A stretch of 64,000 nt of DNA from Chamaecyparis obtusa (lineage: Eukaryota > Streptophyta > Pinopsida > Cupressales > Cupressaceae), in assembly GCA_027943335.1 (NCBI GenBank), contig BSBK01005139.1, positions 434,001-498,000 of the forward strand. Reading direction: 5' to 3'. The notes beneath the pieces were generated by a model, which made no database searches, was not told the DNA's origin, and saw only the letters and a list, made by a program, of their open reading frames with translations. Below are positions 13,495 to 24,332 of this stretch, piece after piece. The translations under genes were made by a program, and so were the position numbers. The first letter of the stretch is position 1. Every line of letters starts with the position of its first letter.

Positions 13495-15298
13495 TCATTT
13501 CTTTTTGGGTTTCTTGCTATTTTTTTTACTCATGTAATTTCTAAGAGGAAGATCAATGTCCTCATCATTCCCCTCCTCTACTGGTTCTAATTCCAATGCA
13601 TTTCTCCTCCTCATCTGTTCAGGAACACAAGGCCGCTGCGCCAAAGTGGGGTCCACTGCAATAACAACTACTTCATGAGTTAAATGCACACCATTTTATA
13701 GTAGTGAATTACGAGTATTTATTTAAGTAAAAGAACTATAAATCAAAAAATTAATTTAAAAGAACAAAACATAGATTTTCTTTACCTGAATGTGCCACAT
13801 GATCTACATGGTGATCAGTCTAAACATCCTCTGGCACTCTTTCAGCATGACATGATTATGTATCCTCTAAAATATACACAAAAAGGTTTCACCAAGTTCA
13901 ATTTAAGATGTTAAATTGTATTAATAATTACATAATTAGTTTTAAATAGCAAATGAGCACCTCCATGGATAGTACGATGCACATCAGGGGCTTCATGATG
14001 TGGCGTATGATCTGTGTCACGATTAAGAGGCTACATTGCAATGTCATGCACATTATTATCAAATAGATTGTTGCTAAAGTATTCAATTTCTAATATATTT
14101 TTTGGCATATTTACCTGTGCACATGATGCAGGAGACTCTTTGGTTGGGCCAATGGAAGCTTTTCGTAGGTGTTCAGCCACGGCTTCATAGCCTTCCTTGA
14201 AGGCAATTTTTTTGTATTCTTCCGTGGCCTCTAAATTAAAATTAGAGCCCTGCATTTTTTTTATTAATTAACAAAATTATTTGCATTTTATAAATTTTTT
14301 TCTTTGCAATTCATTTACTGCTACTTACAATTCATGCTTTAATTTTTGAATATCCACCAGAGCCAAGTCTATGCTGCCCAATCTTTTCCAGCCTGACCTT
14401 TGTTGCCTTTGATGTGTCCTGCAACCTATGAAAAGTTTGAAATATGTTAGATGATATAGATATAAAGATCACTAATTAGTGCATTATTACATTAATGTAC
14501 TAGTATTTAATACTATTGCATACCTTCTTGCATTTGCTAGTGTAATTCCTCTTTGAGCATCCCCTTTCTCCTTTGCATCCAAAATGAACTCATTCCAATC
14601 CCTCACTGGAATAAAAGGAGGATGCTCGTACTTTGGGTTCTAGATGAGACTCTTTCTATATGAGTCCCTCACAGTCTTAAGATGTTTGCAAGCTCTTTCT
14701 AACACCATCTTCTGATAAAAAATATTATTACCAAACTCATGCTCTAAATCTTTAATGAGCTGATCTTTTAATTTTTTTTCTTGCAAGTTCCACCTTTTAA
14801 GAAAAAACACAAAATTGTTAGATATAGCTAGTAAAAGAAAAGACTCGAATGAAAGGAAAAATGGTGTACCAATTAATAATATGAAAAAAGAAATATGGGA
14901 TAAAGTTAGTTCACTTATGATGTTCCACCTTGTACGTATGGTGGGCCTGAATATTTGCAGTGCGAGGTCATAAAGCTTCTTATAAAATGAATCATTTCCT
15001 GCAAAAAATGTCATGGGATAATCAATCCAAAGCTTGTTATGAATAGGTACAAATGCATATTACAATATAAAAAATAATTATTTAAAGTACCTGGAAGCTT
15101 AGGACATTTTAAAGGCGTCGATTCATCATTGTCAATCAACAATGATGTCTGCATAACTCCTGTGCTAGAAACATGGGTAGCTCCAGGAAATGATGGTGAA
15201 TTATCACCAATACATGTACTCTGATCTGTATCTGGCATACTAGACAGTGCCACCAGTGTATCTCCTACTCCAAAAAAATAATCCACTATGTGATGCAC
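13495..15298 (-). pseudogene. En/Spm-type plant transposase exons (Transposase_24/Ptta-like)
   Basis: This is the 3' part of the second CACTA gene, read as several exons. Going 5' to 3' on the minus strand: an exon ending CPKLPG before a GTACTT donor (about 15090); one with NDSFYKKLYDLALQIF (about 15000-14910); one with EKKLKDQLIKDLEHEFG and ERACKHLKTVRDSYRKS (about 14800-14640), continuing past a stop to RDWNEFILDAKEKGDAQRG. The next exon contains KATKVRLEKIGQHRLGSGGY (about 14410-14340), a hallmark of the plant Ptta/En/Spm transposase family. GYEAVAEHLRKAS then follows (14255-14110), and a Lys-rich C-terminus SKKNSKKPKKK ends at 13495. Such proteins are thought to bind CACTA ends. Exon borders are my reading of GT/AG sites. 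At least one stop suggests decay. Confidence 0.62.
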
Positions 15299-15599
15299 CC
15301 AAGATTAAAGTACAAATTATCAACTCATAATTAACACAAAACCAAATATAGCAAAACAAGGATTTACCAGCTGGAATAGATCACGAAGGTGTCGATGTTT
15401 TCATGCCCCTTGTTGCTAACATTGCACTCAAAAATCTCAAATGGACATCTATCGACCTCCTAGGAGGATTCTCCTGAACTTGATGACCTAAACAATACAT
15501 TGTTAGCAAAGACATCCTGAAATAATAAAAGTAAGAGTTAACTTAAGAAGTTTTTGAATGTTCCAAATAAAAAAATCCTTGTAACTTGTCAACTAAAGG

Positions 15600-16302
15600 A
15601 TTATTTTACCAGTGCCGGCCGAAGCTCTGCTAGTACCGGCCTCACCGCGTTGTCCTTAACCAGGTTCTGGATCAGTTGCCAAAAAATCCTGTAACAAGAA
15701 CACATATTACATATTTTACTTCACAACATAAAAGAGTATAAAATATAAACCTTTATTGAACTTTTGTTATAACTAAAGATTCATTACTACTTACTTCATA
15801 ATGATGTGCTTGCGCTCTCAAATCAGATAGCCTCTTCATCATCTCCTCGGTTGGAATATTTGCTTCATCCAAAATTCTCATTATTTCTAAATTGATTTTT
15901 TCTATTTTTTTCTTCAACATAATTGTTACATTGGGTGTTTCCACAATATCATCATCAGAAGGGGTAGCTATTGCCTCTGTACTTACTATAGGTGCTTTTC
16001 CCCTATCCTGAACATCAAATTGTGACAGGAATATCAGTAAAACTATCATAAAAACTCCAAAACCATAAATAAAATAACGTAATAATATAACATTTTCCAA
16101 CTATCTAATTTTTACAATTTCAATAAGGTTTACCCTTACTGAAGAATGGGTGGGAGGAGCATCCTCATGGCCTCTATCATGTGTGGGATCCATATCATCC
16201 TGTGACAAAGATTAAACATAAAAACTTCAGCGAACTAAAAGCAATAGACTTAGCAAAAAAAAACTTATTAATAAAATGGTATATAGTACTTACCACCCTC
16301 AA
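15600..16302 (-). pseudogene. Linker exons between SET segment and En/Spm transposase exons
   Basis: The SET-encoding exon ends at a consensus donor (GTAAGT, near 16302). A short exon follows after TTGTCACAG (about 16201-16140), encoding DDMDPTHDRGHEDAPPTHSS before a GTAAGG donor. The next exon, within 16008-15790, encodes DRGKAPIVSTEAIATP, then a likely coiled-coil (MLKKKIEKINLEIMRILDEA) and EEMMKRLSDLRAQAHHYE. Plausible splice sites and same-strand order suggest that SET and transposase segments belong to one transcription unit. This is an inference without transcript data. Confidence 0.45.
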
Positions 16303-17079
16303 GATAGTAACTTTGTTTGTATCTATGCGATTTAAATGGTAATCTATTAGCAATTCTTCCCCTGCACTTATTGATTTTATCGCACATACAAAAACTTGAT
16401 TCCCTTCACGCACCTCAAATATGCAATTGGGTTGCTTATTAGTTGAGGAAGGTCACGTACTATTTATAAAACCCACAATATTACCTGTTGCTTTTGGTCT
16501 CCCATCAATGTACATTGCAAATCTTTTACTTTGATCATTTTCTTTCCATTGTATATAATTAGCTGATAGTGCATACCTACGCATACTTTTTTTATATTGA
16601 ACAATCTGTATCCAATCATTGTAATTGTAACACGGACCGACATACTTGAACAATTCAACAACTTTGTTATAACATGCCTTTATCCCATCCATGGAAAATA
16701 GGCCCAAACCATGTAATGAGGATGGAGCAATGCGGTATATCCTCTCATTAACACAAAAATCAGTGTTAATTGGAGGTAGCTCATTGGGTACCCATTCTTT
16801 CTCAATGTGTGTGTACCGAAAGGGCACCTTGATGTCACCTTTGGTCTCATCATCATAAGAACATGACCCCCCATTAGCAAGGAAAAATTGCATGCGTTTA
16901 TCAAATTTTTTTCTAATCTTTTGACCTCTAGTTAATCTCCCTATTTTAGCCGTACTACATGTAGAACTTTCATCTACCATTCCCTCATTTTCATCATTTG
17001 ATGTAGATAGATCTGACAAGTACCTATTTGGTGGGTCTTGCAATCCATCAAATGAGATATTGTCACGTCCCCACTTCAA
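16303..17079 (-). pseudogene. SET-domain (protein lysine methyltransferase) segment in the CACTA
   Basis: Open for 208 codons, then one in-frame TGA (16453-16455), then open again in the same frame to a splice-like GTAAGT. SET motifs appear in order: SSLHGLGLFSMDG (S-adenosylmethionine-binding GxG) near residues 120-132, YIDG at 190-193, GNIVGFINS at 199-207 (the conserved asparagine region), then KQPNC and finally GEELLIDY, which carries the catalytic tyrosine. A basic segment (RGQKIRKKFDKR) precedes the domain. There is no ATG at the 5' end (the frame opens with TTG), so an upstream exon is missing or unrecognised. Known SET proteins methylate lysines on histones and other proteins. The TGA makes this copy probably defective. 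It lies on the same strand between TNP2 and Transposase_24-like exons. Confidence 0.8.
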
Positions 17080-17590
17080 ATGAAATTTTGATAATATTTA
17101 AATAATATATATAGAATAATCAAGTCCTGACCCATACGTACGGTTCTTCTTTGTCTATATATACATTATATGATTATATAATATGTCTATTTATAACATA
17201 CGTGCTCAGTGATAAACAAGAATAATATAAGAAAATTATGTCTATTTATTGACTTATACCTACTGATCCATGTCATTGTGCATGATCCACGCCAAAGGGG
17301 TCAAATTTCCTGCATATGTTAATCATTTATCTTGAGTTAGCTAAAAATTACATGATATGTATGCTACAAATAACTTAGAAGACAACGTGAACAATATGAA
17401 ACATCGTAAACATGAACAAATTTACCTTATATATGGAATGCAAGATCGTCAACAGAAGGGGTGACAATGTCTGTAGTCAATTGCCTGTTTGCAAAAAGGA
17501 TGATAATCAAACACAATATAAACATTGGTAATTATAAATCACATATGTTGTAATCATTAGAATTGAACACAATAAATATGTAATCATTAC
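17080..17590. other. Gap between the two CACTA genes
   Basis: About 500 bp of AT-rich sequence between the acidic tail of the TNP2-type gene and the SET segment. It would hold the terminator of the first gene and the start of the second, but nothing specific is recognisable. Confidence 0.4.
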
Positions 17591-17641
17591 AATTGAAAGC
17601 AATAAATCATGTCAATCATTACATTGATCATTTCAATTATG

Positions 17642-17653
17642 TCATTGATCATC

Positions 17654-17687
<34 letters not shown>

Positions 17688-18640
17688 CCATCGCCATCAT
17701 CACCATCATCATCACCATCATCACCATCACCATCATCATCGTCACCATGATCACCATCACCATCATCATCATCATCATCACCATCATCACCATCATCATC
17801 ATCATCATCATCACCATCATCTTGATCTTCATCATCTGCTTTTTCATCATCTTCAATATCTTCTTCTTCCATAACATTATACTTTATCGGCCTTCCTCTT
17901 GGATCATGTCTAACACCAAATGACCAACCCTATTTATGTGGAACCTCTTAGTAAAACACTTGCTCACATTGGCTTGGAAGAACATAGGGCTCATCTCCAA
18001 CTGGCTCAAACAACCTTGTAATAATCATTGTAAATCCATTATCATGTTGAATAACAGTTCTATCTGGATCATTTTGATTTAGTCATAACCTATACCATTT
18101 GACGACGAATAGAACTCTTTTGAAGGAGTTAAAGTCACACTCAATTATATCATCCAAGATGCCATAGTATTGATTTTGAAATTGTTGAAGATGTATGTCA
18201 TTTCTAGATGATATATTGGTGACCTCGAAAACTACAGTTATCCCAGAATCACAAGTTTTCTTTGTGTCATCCAACTTTTTTATGTGAAATTTGTGGCCAT
18301 GATAGTACATAGCTTTGTGATGCTTGACCTAAAATTTTTCAAGCGTGTGTAAATTATTTGCATCATGAGTTGATACGAAACATACATTGAGTCATGATCA
18401 TTAATAAATTTGTGCGTACCTCTCCACCTCTTAAACCATGTGCTAGATCAATTACCATTGGCGTAACATTAGAATCTTCATTATGATGAGCTTCTCTAAC
18501 CAATGAAGCAACATCTTCCCATGTTAATAAGCAACCATTTTTTTGACATCATTCAATCCATACCATCATCCAATCAAGATTGTTTGCAATATACAAATGT
18601 ATTACATCCTACTCTCAACCAACTATATCAAAAAAAATAC
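17642..18640 (-). pseudogene. CACTA transposase C-terminal part: DUF4216 and poly-Asp tail
   Basis: This is the 3' section of the TNP2-type gene. 18640-18410 has a decayed linker (WEDVASLVREAHH, VIDLAHGLRGGE). 18310-18083 encodes MYYHGHKFHIKKL...QNQYYGILDDIIECDF, with the YYG(V/I)L-(E/D)DIIE signature of DUF4216. 18005-17880 continues with LPSQCEQVFY and GVRHDPRGRPIKYN, as DUF4216 usually ends, with interrupting stops. The protein then runs into an acidic tail of mostly Asp with Gly, encoded by a GAT-type trinucleotide array. DUF4216 follows DUF4218 in many plant CACTA transposases, matching the order here. Confidence 0.82.
17650..17822. repeat. ATC/ATG trinucleotide microsatellite (codes poly-Asp on minus strand)
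   Basis: About 170 bp of imperfect CATCAT repeats with CAC interruptions. The biologically relevant frame is GAT/GGT on the minus strand (Asp/Gly tail). Poly-His, poly-Ile and poly-Met frames over the same bases are by-products. Confidence 0.9.
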
Positions 18641-18689
18641 ACCAATTATAAATAACTTATATTGAAGATTTATAAGAATTAATTGACTA

Positions 18690-19215
18690 CAATAGCATCT
18701 TAGATTTACCTCTCACTTTCCTCAATCTACCTTTTCCCATCAAGTACTCCCCTTTGAATTTATTAATGGAGTTGGGATCCCAAATACGATCTACCTGGAT
18801 CTTTGCTGCAAACTTAGGAAGATATTCACTAATGTACACCATGGTCTGGTATACCATATATCCCACCACCATAGAACCCTCAGGATGTGCTCTCTGTCAA
18901 ACCAAGCCTTTCAAAAATTTCAAGATCCTCTCAACCATCCACATTGACCTAGTTGGTACAAGTCCACACAATTCAATCTCCTCAACTTGATGTATGAGGT
19001 AGTGTTCTTGTGCATTGAAAAAAGTTGAAGGTAGACACTTTTGCATTTCACACATAAGAAGAGAAATTTTTCTCTTCCAATATTTTATATCTTCTTTATT
19101 GATTTCTTTAGATGACAACCACCTCATGTATTTTCCAAGATCATAGATAACTTGTTTGACACTGTTGGCGAAGTGGTGTGGGAGAGATAGAGGTAGAACG
19201 TACTGTAATATTTGT
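18690..19215 (-). pseudogene. CACTA transposase DUF4218 region
   Basis: After an acceptor-like site (ATTACAG near 19210) the minus strand encodes YVLPLSLPHHFANSVKQV, then MRWLSSKEINKEDIKYW, CEMQKCLPSTFFNAQEHYL and LIHQVEEIELCGLVPTRSMW. These match DUF4218 in CACTA transposases (CxLEMxxPPSFFDxMxHL and GPVxxRWMYPxER patterns). After a frame break, HPEGSMVVGYMVYQTM and KGRLRKVRG follow. The junction of these two open segments near 18890 is a frameshift. Confidence 0.85.
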
Positions 19216-19319
19216 AAAATGATCTTGTCAATATTTTATAAAACAATGCAATGAAAACTACATGCAGTATACAAATATATAGTGAATACAAAATAACATG
19301 AATTACCTTAATAAATGTA

Positions 19320-20555
19320 TGCCAATCATGTGTTTTCATCCCTGGCCCAAATTCACTTTTCTTTGATATGAGATCGTTTATGTTCGCAACAAATCTTGTG
19401 AGAAATCATATTTTTTTATGACTTCTTTTATAGCATTGCTCTGCTGCTCTGACAATAACCAACTAAGGGCACTTGTATCAATCTGGTCTCCATTGTTATT
19501 TGATTGAATGCCATTTTTCATTACATGGTCGGATTCTTCAATGTCACTACAAATTTTGACAATTTGGTCTTTGTCATGCCTTCCATCCAAGATTTTCCAT
19601 AATGTCTCTGTTACATTCTTTCCAATATGCATAGGATCAAACAAATGCACAATTGGGAGTTGCTTGTAGTATGAAAACATAGTAAATTGCGTAGGATAAC
19701 TTTTTAGTCCTTTTGGAAGTTGGTCATTGATGCCTTGACGACCTTCATAAGCATCAATTACATCATTAGTAAACAAAACACAATATCAAAATATAAATTT
19801 GACACAAAAACCATCAAATGGAATGACATTACCTTGATGATTTATTTTATTGTATGTCGACTTCCATAGGCAAGGTGTCATTCTCCATGGCTTTGATGTA
19901 GTCTCTTCTTTTTCATTGAAAAGATATTTTTTGGTACTTATGATTTCTGTGGAGAAAGTGTCTATTCTCATCGAACACCTACTTTCTTAAACTTTTTGAA
20001 TGATGAGATTTCATCTTTGGACCACAAACTGGATATGCAAATTTTTCCTTTATCTGAAGACCTACAAGATCATGTATAATTGGATTAAATGTGTTAACTT
20101 TTTGTTGGCACTATAACATATCAAAAAAGAGGTGTTAAGAAGAGAACATACCACAAAAATGTGTTAGCCTAGGGGAATAATGTATTGTCCATACAAGCAT
20201 TGCATGAAATTGAAATTGTTTTTGTCCTATTGGTCTAGAGATGTCATACATAGTAACCCCATTTCATAACACCATCAACTCGTCGATAAGGGGCTCAATA
20301 TATACATTGATATCTTTAACCTAGTACTTACCTAGTTGAATGAACAAAAATATTACATAATTATTATGACCATTTTGATGGATTATTAATAATAAATTTA
20401 TTTAGATGACTATTAAATCAAAAAATATCTGGAATAATTAGTGCCAACATTATGTGCTCCCTCTTTAAGGACAACCAAGGAGGTATGTTATTGTTGATAA
20501 CAAAAACAGGCCACACCAAGTAAGTAGATCTCATCTCTCCAAAAGGATTGACACC
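19320..20555 (-). pseudogene. CACTA TNP2 transposase domain, C-terminal half
   Basis: Transposase_21/TNP2 sequence resumes directly at the copia breakpoint with VNPFGEMRSTYLVWPVF and IPPWLSLKREHIMLAL. A stretch with frame breaks follows (EPLIDELMVL, GVTMYDISRPIGQKQFQFHA, LQIKEKFAYPVCGPKMK). Next comes the open segment 19776-19378 with LPIVHLFDPMHIGKNVTETL and WKILDGRHDKDQIVKICSDI, and then MKTHDWHTFIK before a GTAATT donor. This is the catalytic-type transposase of CACTA elements, which cuts and joins element ends in the nucleus. Multiple stops and shifts show it is non-functional here. Confidence 0.88.
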
Positions 20556-21128
20556 ATGAAGGAAAGTTGTCTTCACATCCATCTGTTCTATCTCTAAATC
20601 ATATGATGCAGCAAGAGATAACAGAAATCTAATGGATGTCAACTTTGCAACAGGAGAGAATATTTCACCATAATCTATTCCCTCTACCTGTGAATACCCC
20701 TTTGCAACCAATCTAGCTTTATACCTTTCAACACTGCCATCTACACAGAGTTTCTTCTTGAACACCCATTTACAGCCAACAAATTTTCTCCCTTTAGGCA
20801 AAGGTACAAAGTCCCAAGTTTTTTTTTTCTCCAATGAAGCCATCTCATCATCCATAACCTCAATCCAGGAACCTGCATCTTCCATGCCCAAAGCCTCTTT
20901 CATAGATCTAGGCTCATCAGTGTTAGTAATCAAAACAAAGGCACAACTGGAATCTAACATAGAATAACCAAACCTTTCTGGTTTCTTTCTTTCTCTCATG
21001 GATCTCCTCAAGGGCTGTGGTTGAGGTTGTTCTTCCTCTTCTTCTAAACTATCAGAGCTGCTAGAGCTCTCCTCATCATTAGGCCCAACATGGTCTCTCT
21101 GTTCAGTCTTCTCAGGGGTAGGAGGCAA
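20418..21128 (-). pseudogene. Chimeric frame: copia RT start joined to TNP2 transposase
   Basis: A 236-codon frame. The first part is copia: acidic/Ser linker, then RRSMRERKKPERFGY, WIEVMDDEMASLEKKKTWDF, YKARLVAKGYSQVEGIDYGE and FSPVAKLTSIRFLLSLAA, the RT N-terminal fingers, to MDVKTTFLHG. At about 20556 it switches in frame to VNPFGEMRSTYLVWP, which is TNP2. The RT catalytic YVDD, the RNase H domain and the 3' LTR of copia are absent. The switch marks a deletion that fused the two elements. The open frame is probably accidental. Confidence 0.85.
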
Positions 21129-22289
21129 CTAAACAACATCTTTTTCCTTTTCTTTTTCAACTAGTTGTGGCACAATAGGAGAAGATGTTAGCTCTCTGAA
21201 AATAACATTTCTACTATACAACACCTTACTAGTCATGGGATCCCAAAGCTTGTATCCTTTCACACTAGCACTATATCTAATGAAAATACATTTAACAGCT
21301 TTGTTTTCCAACTTAGATCTTTTCTCCTTTGGAACATGTGCATAAGCTTCACAACCAAAAACACGAAGATGTCTAATTGAAGGCTTCTTACCAGACCACA
21401 CCTCCATGGGTGTCTTACCAACAAGGGCTGATGTAGGAGATCTGTTAACCAGACAGCAAGCAGTGGCCACAGCTTCGGCCCAAAACCTTTGTTCTAAACC
21501 AGCTCCACTAAGCATACTCATAGCCTTCTCCATCAGTGTCCTGTTCATTCTCTCTGCAACTCCATTTTTCTGTGGGGTATAAGGAGTTGTCTTATGCCTC
21601 TCGATACCTTGTTCTTTACAGAACTGTTCAAACTCTGCTAAGCAAAACTCACCACCATTGTCAGTTCTCACACACTTAATCTTCTTACTAGTCTGATTCT
21701 CTACAAGAGCTTTAAATTCCTTGAACCAACTAAAGACTTGTGTCTTACTTTTAAGGAAATAAATCCATGTCCTTCTACTATAATCATCTATGAAAGATAG
21801 AAAAAATACAGACTTGGAGATTGAAGGAACTTTTATAGGACCAAATACATCAAAATGAATAAGATCTAAAACATCAGAAGATTTGTGAGAACTAGAGTAA
21901 AATTGAACACGATTTTGTTTACCATAGACACAGTGTTCACAGAAGTCAAACTCAAGATTGCAATCATTTAACCCCTCAATGAGATTTTTATTTTTCAGGG
22001 TTCTGAGACCCTTTTCACCAATGTGGCCAAATCTCATATGCCACAACATTGTCTTTTCTACAGGAAGCTTACCTTCCAAAGTGTTTGCACTACCATCGGA
22101 ACCAATATCCATAGACTTCTTCACTGCTTGTTCAGATGGTGAGGATGAAGAACTATTACATAGAGGAATACATACATCTAGCTGAAATAAGGTACCTCTC
22201 CTAGTACCCCTTGCAAGCACTATCAATCCTCTCATCATCTTGCATCCTTCTTTTGAAAAAACAACTTGCACACCTACATCATTCAACAT
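21129..22289 (-). pseudogene. Copia integrase (GAG-pre-integrase and DDE core)
   Basis: 386 codons. MLWHMRFGHIGEKGLRTLKN...CEHCVYGKQNRVQF is the HHCC GAG-pre-integrase domain. DDE core: first Asp in LIHFDVFGPIKVPS, second in CVRTDNGGEF, Glu in PQKNGVAERMNRTLME. The integrase C-terminus follows (RVFGCEAYAHVPKEKRSKLE, GYKLWDP, SRNVIFRE). The adjacent gag/protease frame is separated only by a stop near 22308, and a stop at 21129 separates the RT frame, so the original polyprotein is cut into at least three pieces. All catalytic residues are visible in this piece. Confidence 0.92.
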
Positions 22290-22307
22290 ACTTACAGATA
22301 ATAGGTT

Positions 22308-23378
22308 TCATGCCAAACTCAGAATGTGCATAACTCTTTTGATTCCCTTTACTTGTCCATCAGGAAATTTGATAGTGACCCTTCTGCGTCCAACTATCTT
22401 TAGGTGGGAATCATCACCCAAGTACACCTTTCCACCATCGAACTCTTCATATTTTGAGAACCAATTTCGATGAGAGGTCATGTGAAAAGATGCACCTAAG
22501 TCAACCAACCACACATCATCAGATGCATGGGCTGCCAAAGCTACGATGAATGCATTGCCATCTTCTTGAGATCTTTCTGAAGCTGAATCTGAACCTTTCT
22601 TCTTCTTCTTCGGCTCTTTGCAGTCTTTACGGAAGTGCCCAGATTTATCATAGTTCCAACATTTTGCCTTGGACTTATTGGAAGTCTTTGACTTCCCATA
22701 GGATTTGGATCTACCCTTATTATCAGACTTATTGTCATTTTTCTTCCCTCTTTCAGTGGATCTCCCACGAACAGCAAGGGCTTCTTTTTCCGAAACGGAA
22801 GCCTTTCTCCACATCTTCTCTGATAGCAGCGAAGACACCACATCATCCATTTTGAAGGTGACTAAAGTGCTTCCAAGAGCTATCACAAGATGGTCCCATG
22901 AATCCGGTAAAGAACACAAAAGTGTGTAGCAACGATCCTCCTCCTCTAACTTGACACCAGCTAATGTCAATTGTGCAGCCAGCAGATTAAATGCATTTAA
23001 ATGATCCATTAAGGATCCACCTTCCTCCATTCATAGAGAGTACAACTTCTTCCTCAAGAACAACTTGTTCACCAGAGATTTGGCCTGATACACGGCCGCA
23101 AGTCTTTCCCACAAACTATTTGCGATTTTCTCATCTAGAACATTCAGAAGGACTGCATCGGTTAAACAGAGTCTTATGAGACCCTTAGCTTTACGGTCTT
23201 TGATATCCCAATCTTCTTGAGCTATAGTTGTTGGTCTTGTAGCACTTGAAGTCTCTTCCCATAGGTCACGATCTTCCAACATGTCTTCCATCTTGAGTTT
23301 CCACAACTCAAAATTAGTGCCATTAAATTTCTCCACCTCCATTCTTCCATATGATGAACTTTCCATCTCAATCTGCAA
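22308..23378 (-). pseudogene. Copia gag (UBN2-type) with zinc knuckle and protease
   Basis: Starts MQIEMESSSYGRMEVEKFNGTN (23378). The capsid-like gag includes FNGTNFELWKLKMEDML and DLWE, broken by a stop at 23031, then EEGGSLMDHLNAFNLLAAQL. A Lys-rich stretch precedes a zinc knuckle (CWNYDKSGHFRKDC, where CX2C is altered to CX2D). The protease site reads VWLVDLGASFHMT, where the usual D-S/T-G-A-S is D-L-G-A-S. The stop and the altered knuckle and protease motifs show the copy is defective. Confidence 0.9.
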
Positions 23379-23471
23379 ATAAGATTCAGAATGCTATGCA
23401 AAAAACTCCCACTCAAACTTGAGATTAGCTCAAAAAACCCTACCCAACAACTAGGATCAAAAGTTGATCAA

Positions 23472-23483
23472 GCTCTGATACCA
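23472..23483 (-). promoter_or_regulatory. Copia primer binding site (initiator tRNA-Met type)
   Basis: The minus strand reads TGGTATCAGAGC, the standard plant copia site complementary to the 3' end of initiator tRNA-Met, two bases inside the 5' LTR end. Confidence 0.93.
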
Positions 23484-23485
23484 CT

Positions 23486-24332
23486 TGTAAGGAAACTCAG
23501 GTGCGGAAACAGCTTCCTACGCTAATCTCTATAGGAGAGTATTGTGAAAATTCTTATAAATCCTTACAATTTCAAATTCGTTAACTACTTTAGCAAAGAT
23601 ATTGCAACCACATACCATGCATATAGAAAAATAGAGAATGACACAATGATATACCCTGGGGAAAACCTTTCAGTAAAAAACCCCAGCACTCCAAAACCTG
23701 CACAATGTATTATCTTCAACACAAAGATTACAATACACTTGCAATGCAAGTTCTTTTAGGAAATGAGAGACAAAGCCAACAAGACTTAAACTTTTGTTCT
23801 ATTTCTCCCATAGGAGCAGCATCATATATATAGACTCGTCTGGACCCAAAAATAGGCACAACCACCAAGACCCATGCACAAAGCCACATGTACACAGTTG
23901 TTACATGCAATCCCAAGAATAGGCGTCCATCCCTAGAATAGACTATGACAGCCTGTCATAGAATCCGCCAAAAATAACGGTCACAAAAGAAGTGTAAGAG
24001 AATCTGTCATACCAACCTATTTTTGGCATATTCTCTTACACACACCAACCACTTCTTCTTGGGTGCCCAAATAGGCCCAAGTCATAAGATGCTCTTACAC
24101 CTGTCATAGCACATTCCTTAAATAGTTCGTACGCATCATAGGAATCCGTCATGACCGTTTTAGTCATGATCTCCTTACGCACAAGATGCTGACACATCAA
24201 GTGGAGTGACATATCAACATGCCAACTAGACATGTACACTCACACTTAATTACATTATTTGCAAAAAATACATTTACAAAACAAATAATAAGAATAGGAA
24301 TTATCCAAGGTTGAGACACCTTATTCCTAACA
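23486..24332 (-). repeat. Copia 5' LTR (~847 bp)
   Basis: On the minus strand it starts TGTTAGGAA and ends TTCCTTACA, which are inverted matches at 8 of 9 positions. The end is two bases from the primer site and the start abuts TNP2 coding sequence. An internal inverted repeat (TGTAAGAGAAT near 24040 against ATTCTCTTACAC near 23990) offers an alternative shorter start at 24040, but the transposase junction favours 24332. No 3' LTR is present. Confidence 0.82.

Larger units (their letters stand above)
20556..24332 (-). mobile_element. 3'-truncated Ty1/copia LTR retrotransposon inside TNP2
   Basis: Minus-strand order is 5' LTR (24332-23486), primer site, gag, protease, integrase, RT start; the rest is missing. 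TNP2 coding sequence runs up to RSQDDIMQM, and the very next bases are the LTR start TGTTAGGAA. On the other side TNP2 resumes at VNPFGEM. About 30-40 transposase residues expected between these points are gone, so a deletion removed the copia 3' half together with a little of the target. The internal frames are fairly well preserved, so the insertion looks younger than the CACTA gene around it. Confidence 0.9.

Noticed and set aside
16303..17079. Free-standing host SET gene unrelated to the transposon
   Set aside because: Not excluded, but same strand, position between two transposase genes and splice-linked exons make element membership more likely.
17593..17923. Poly-His, poly-Ile and poly-Met frames over the trinucleotide array
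   Set aside because: They are shadows of one ATC/GAT microsatellite. The frame consistent with the flanking transposase is the minus-strand Asp/Gly tail.
22550..22929. Plus-strand Ser/His-rich frames
   Set aside because: They are antisense shadows of the copia gag and zinc knuckle region.
24040..24332. Separate small element between the copia LTR and TNP2
   Set aside because: TGTTAGGAA at 24332 pairs with TTCCTTACA at 23486 and abuts TNP2 codons, so this stretch is better taken as part of one 847-bp LTR.
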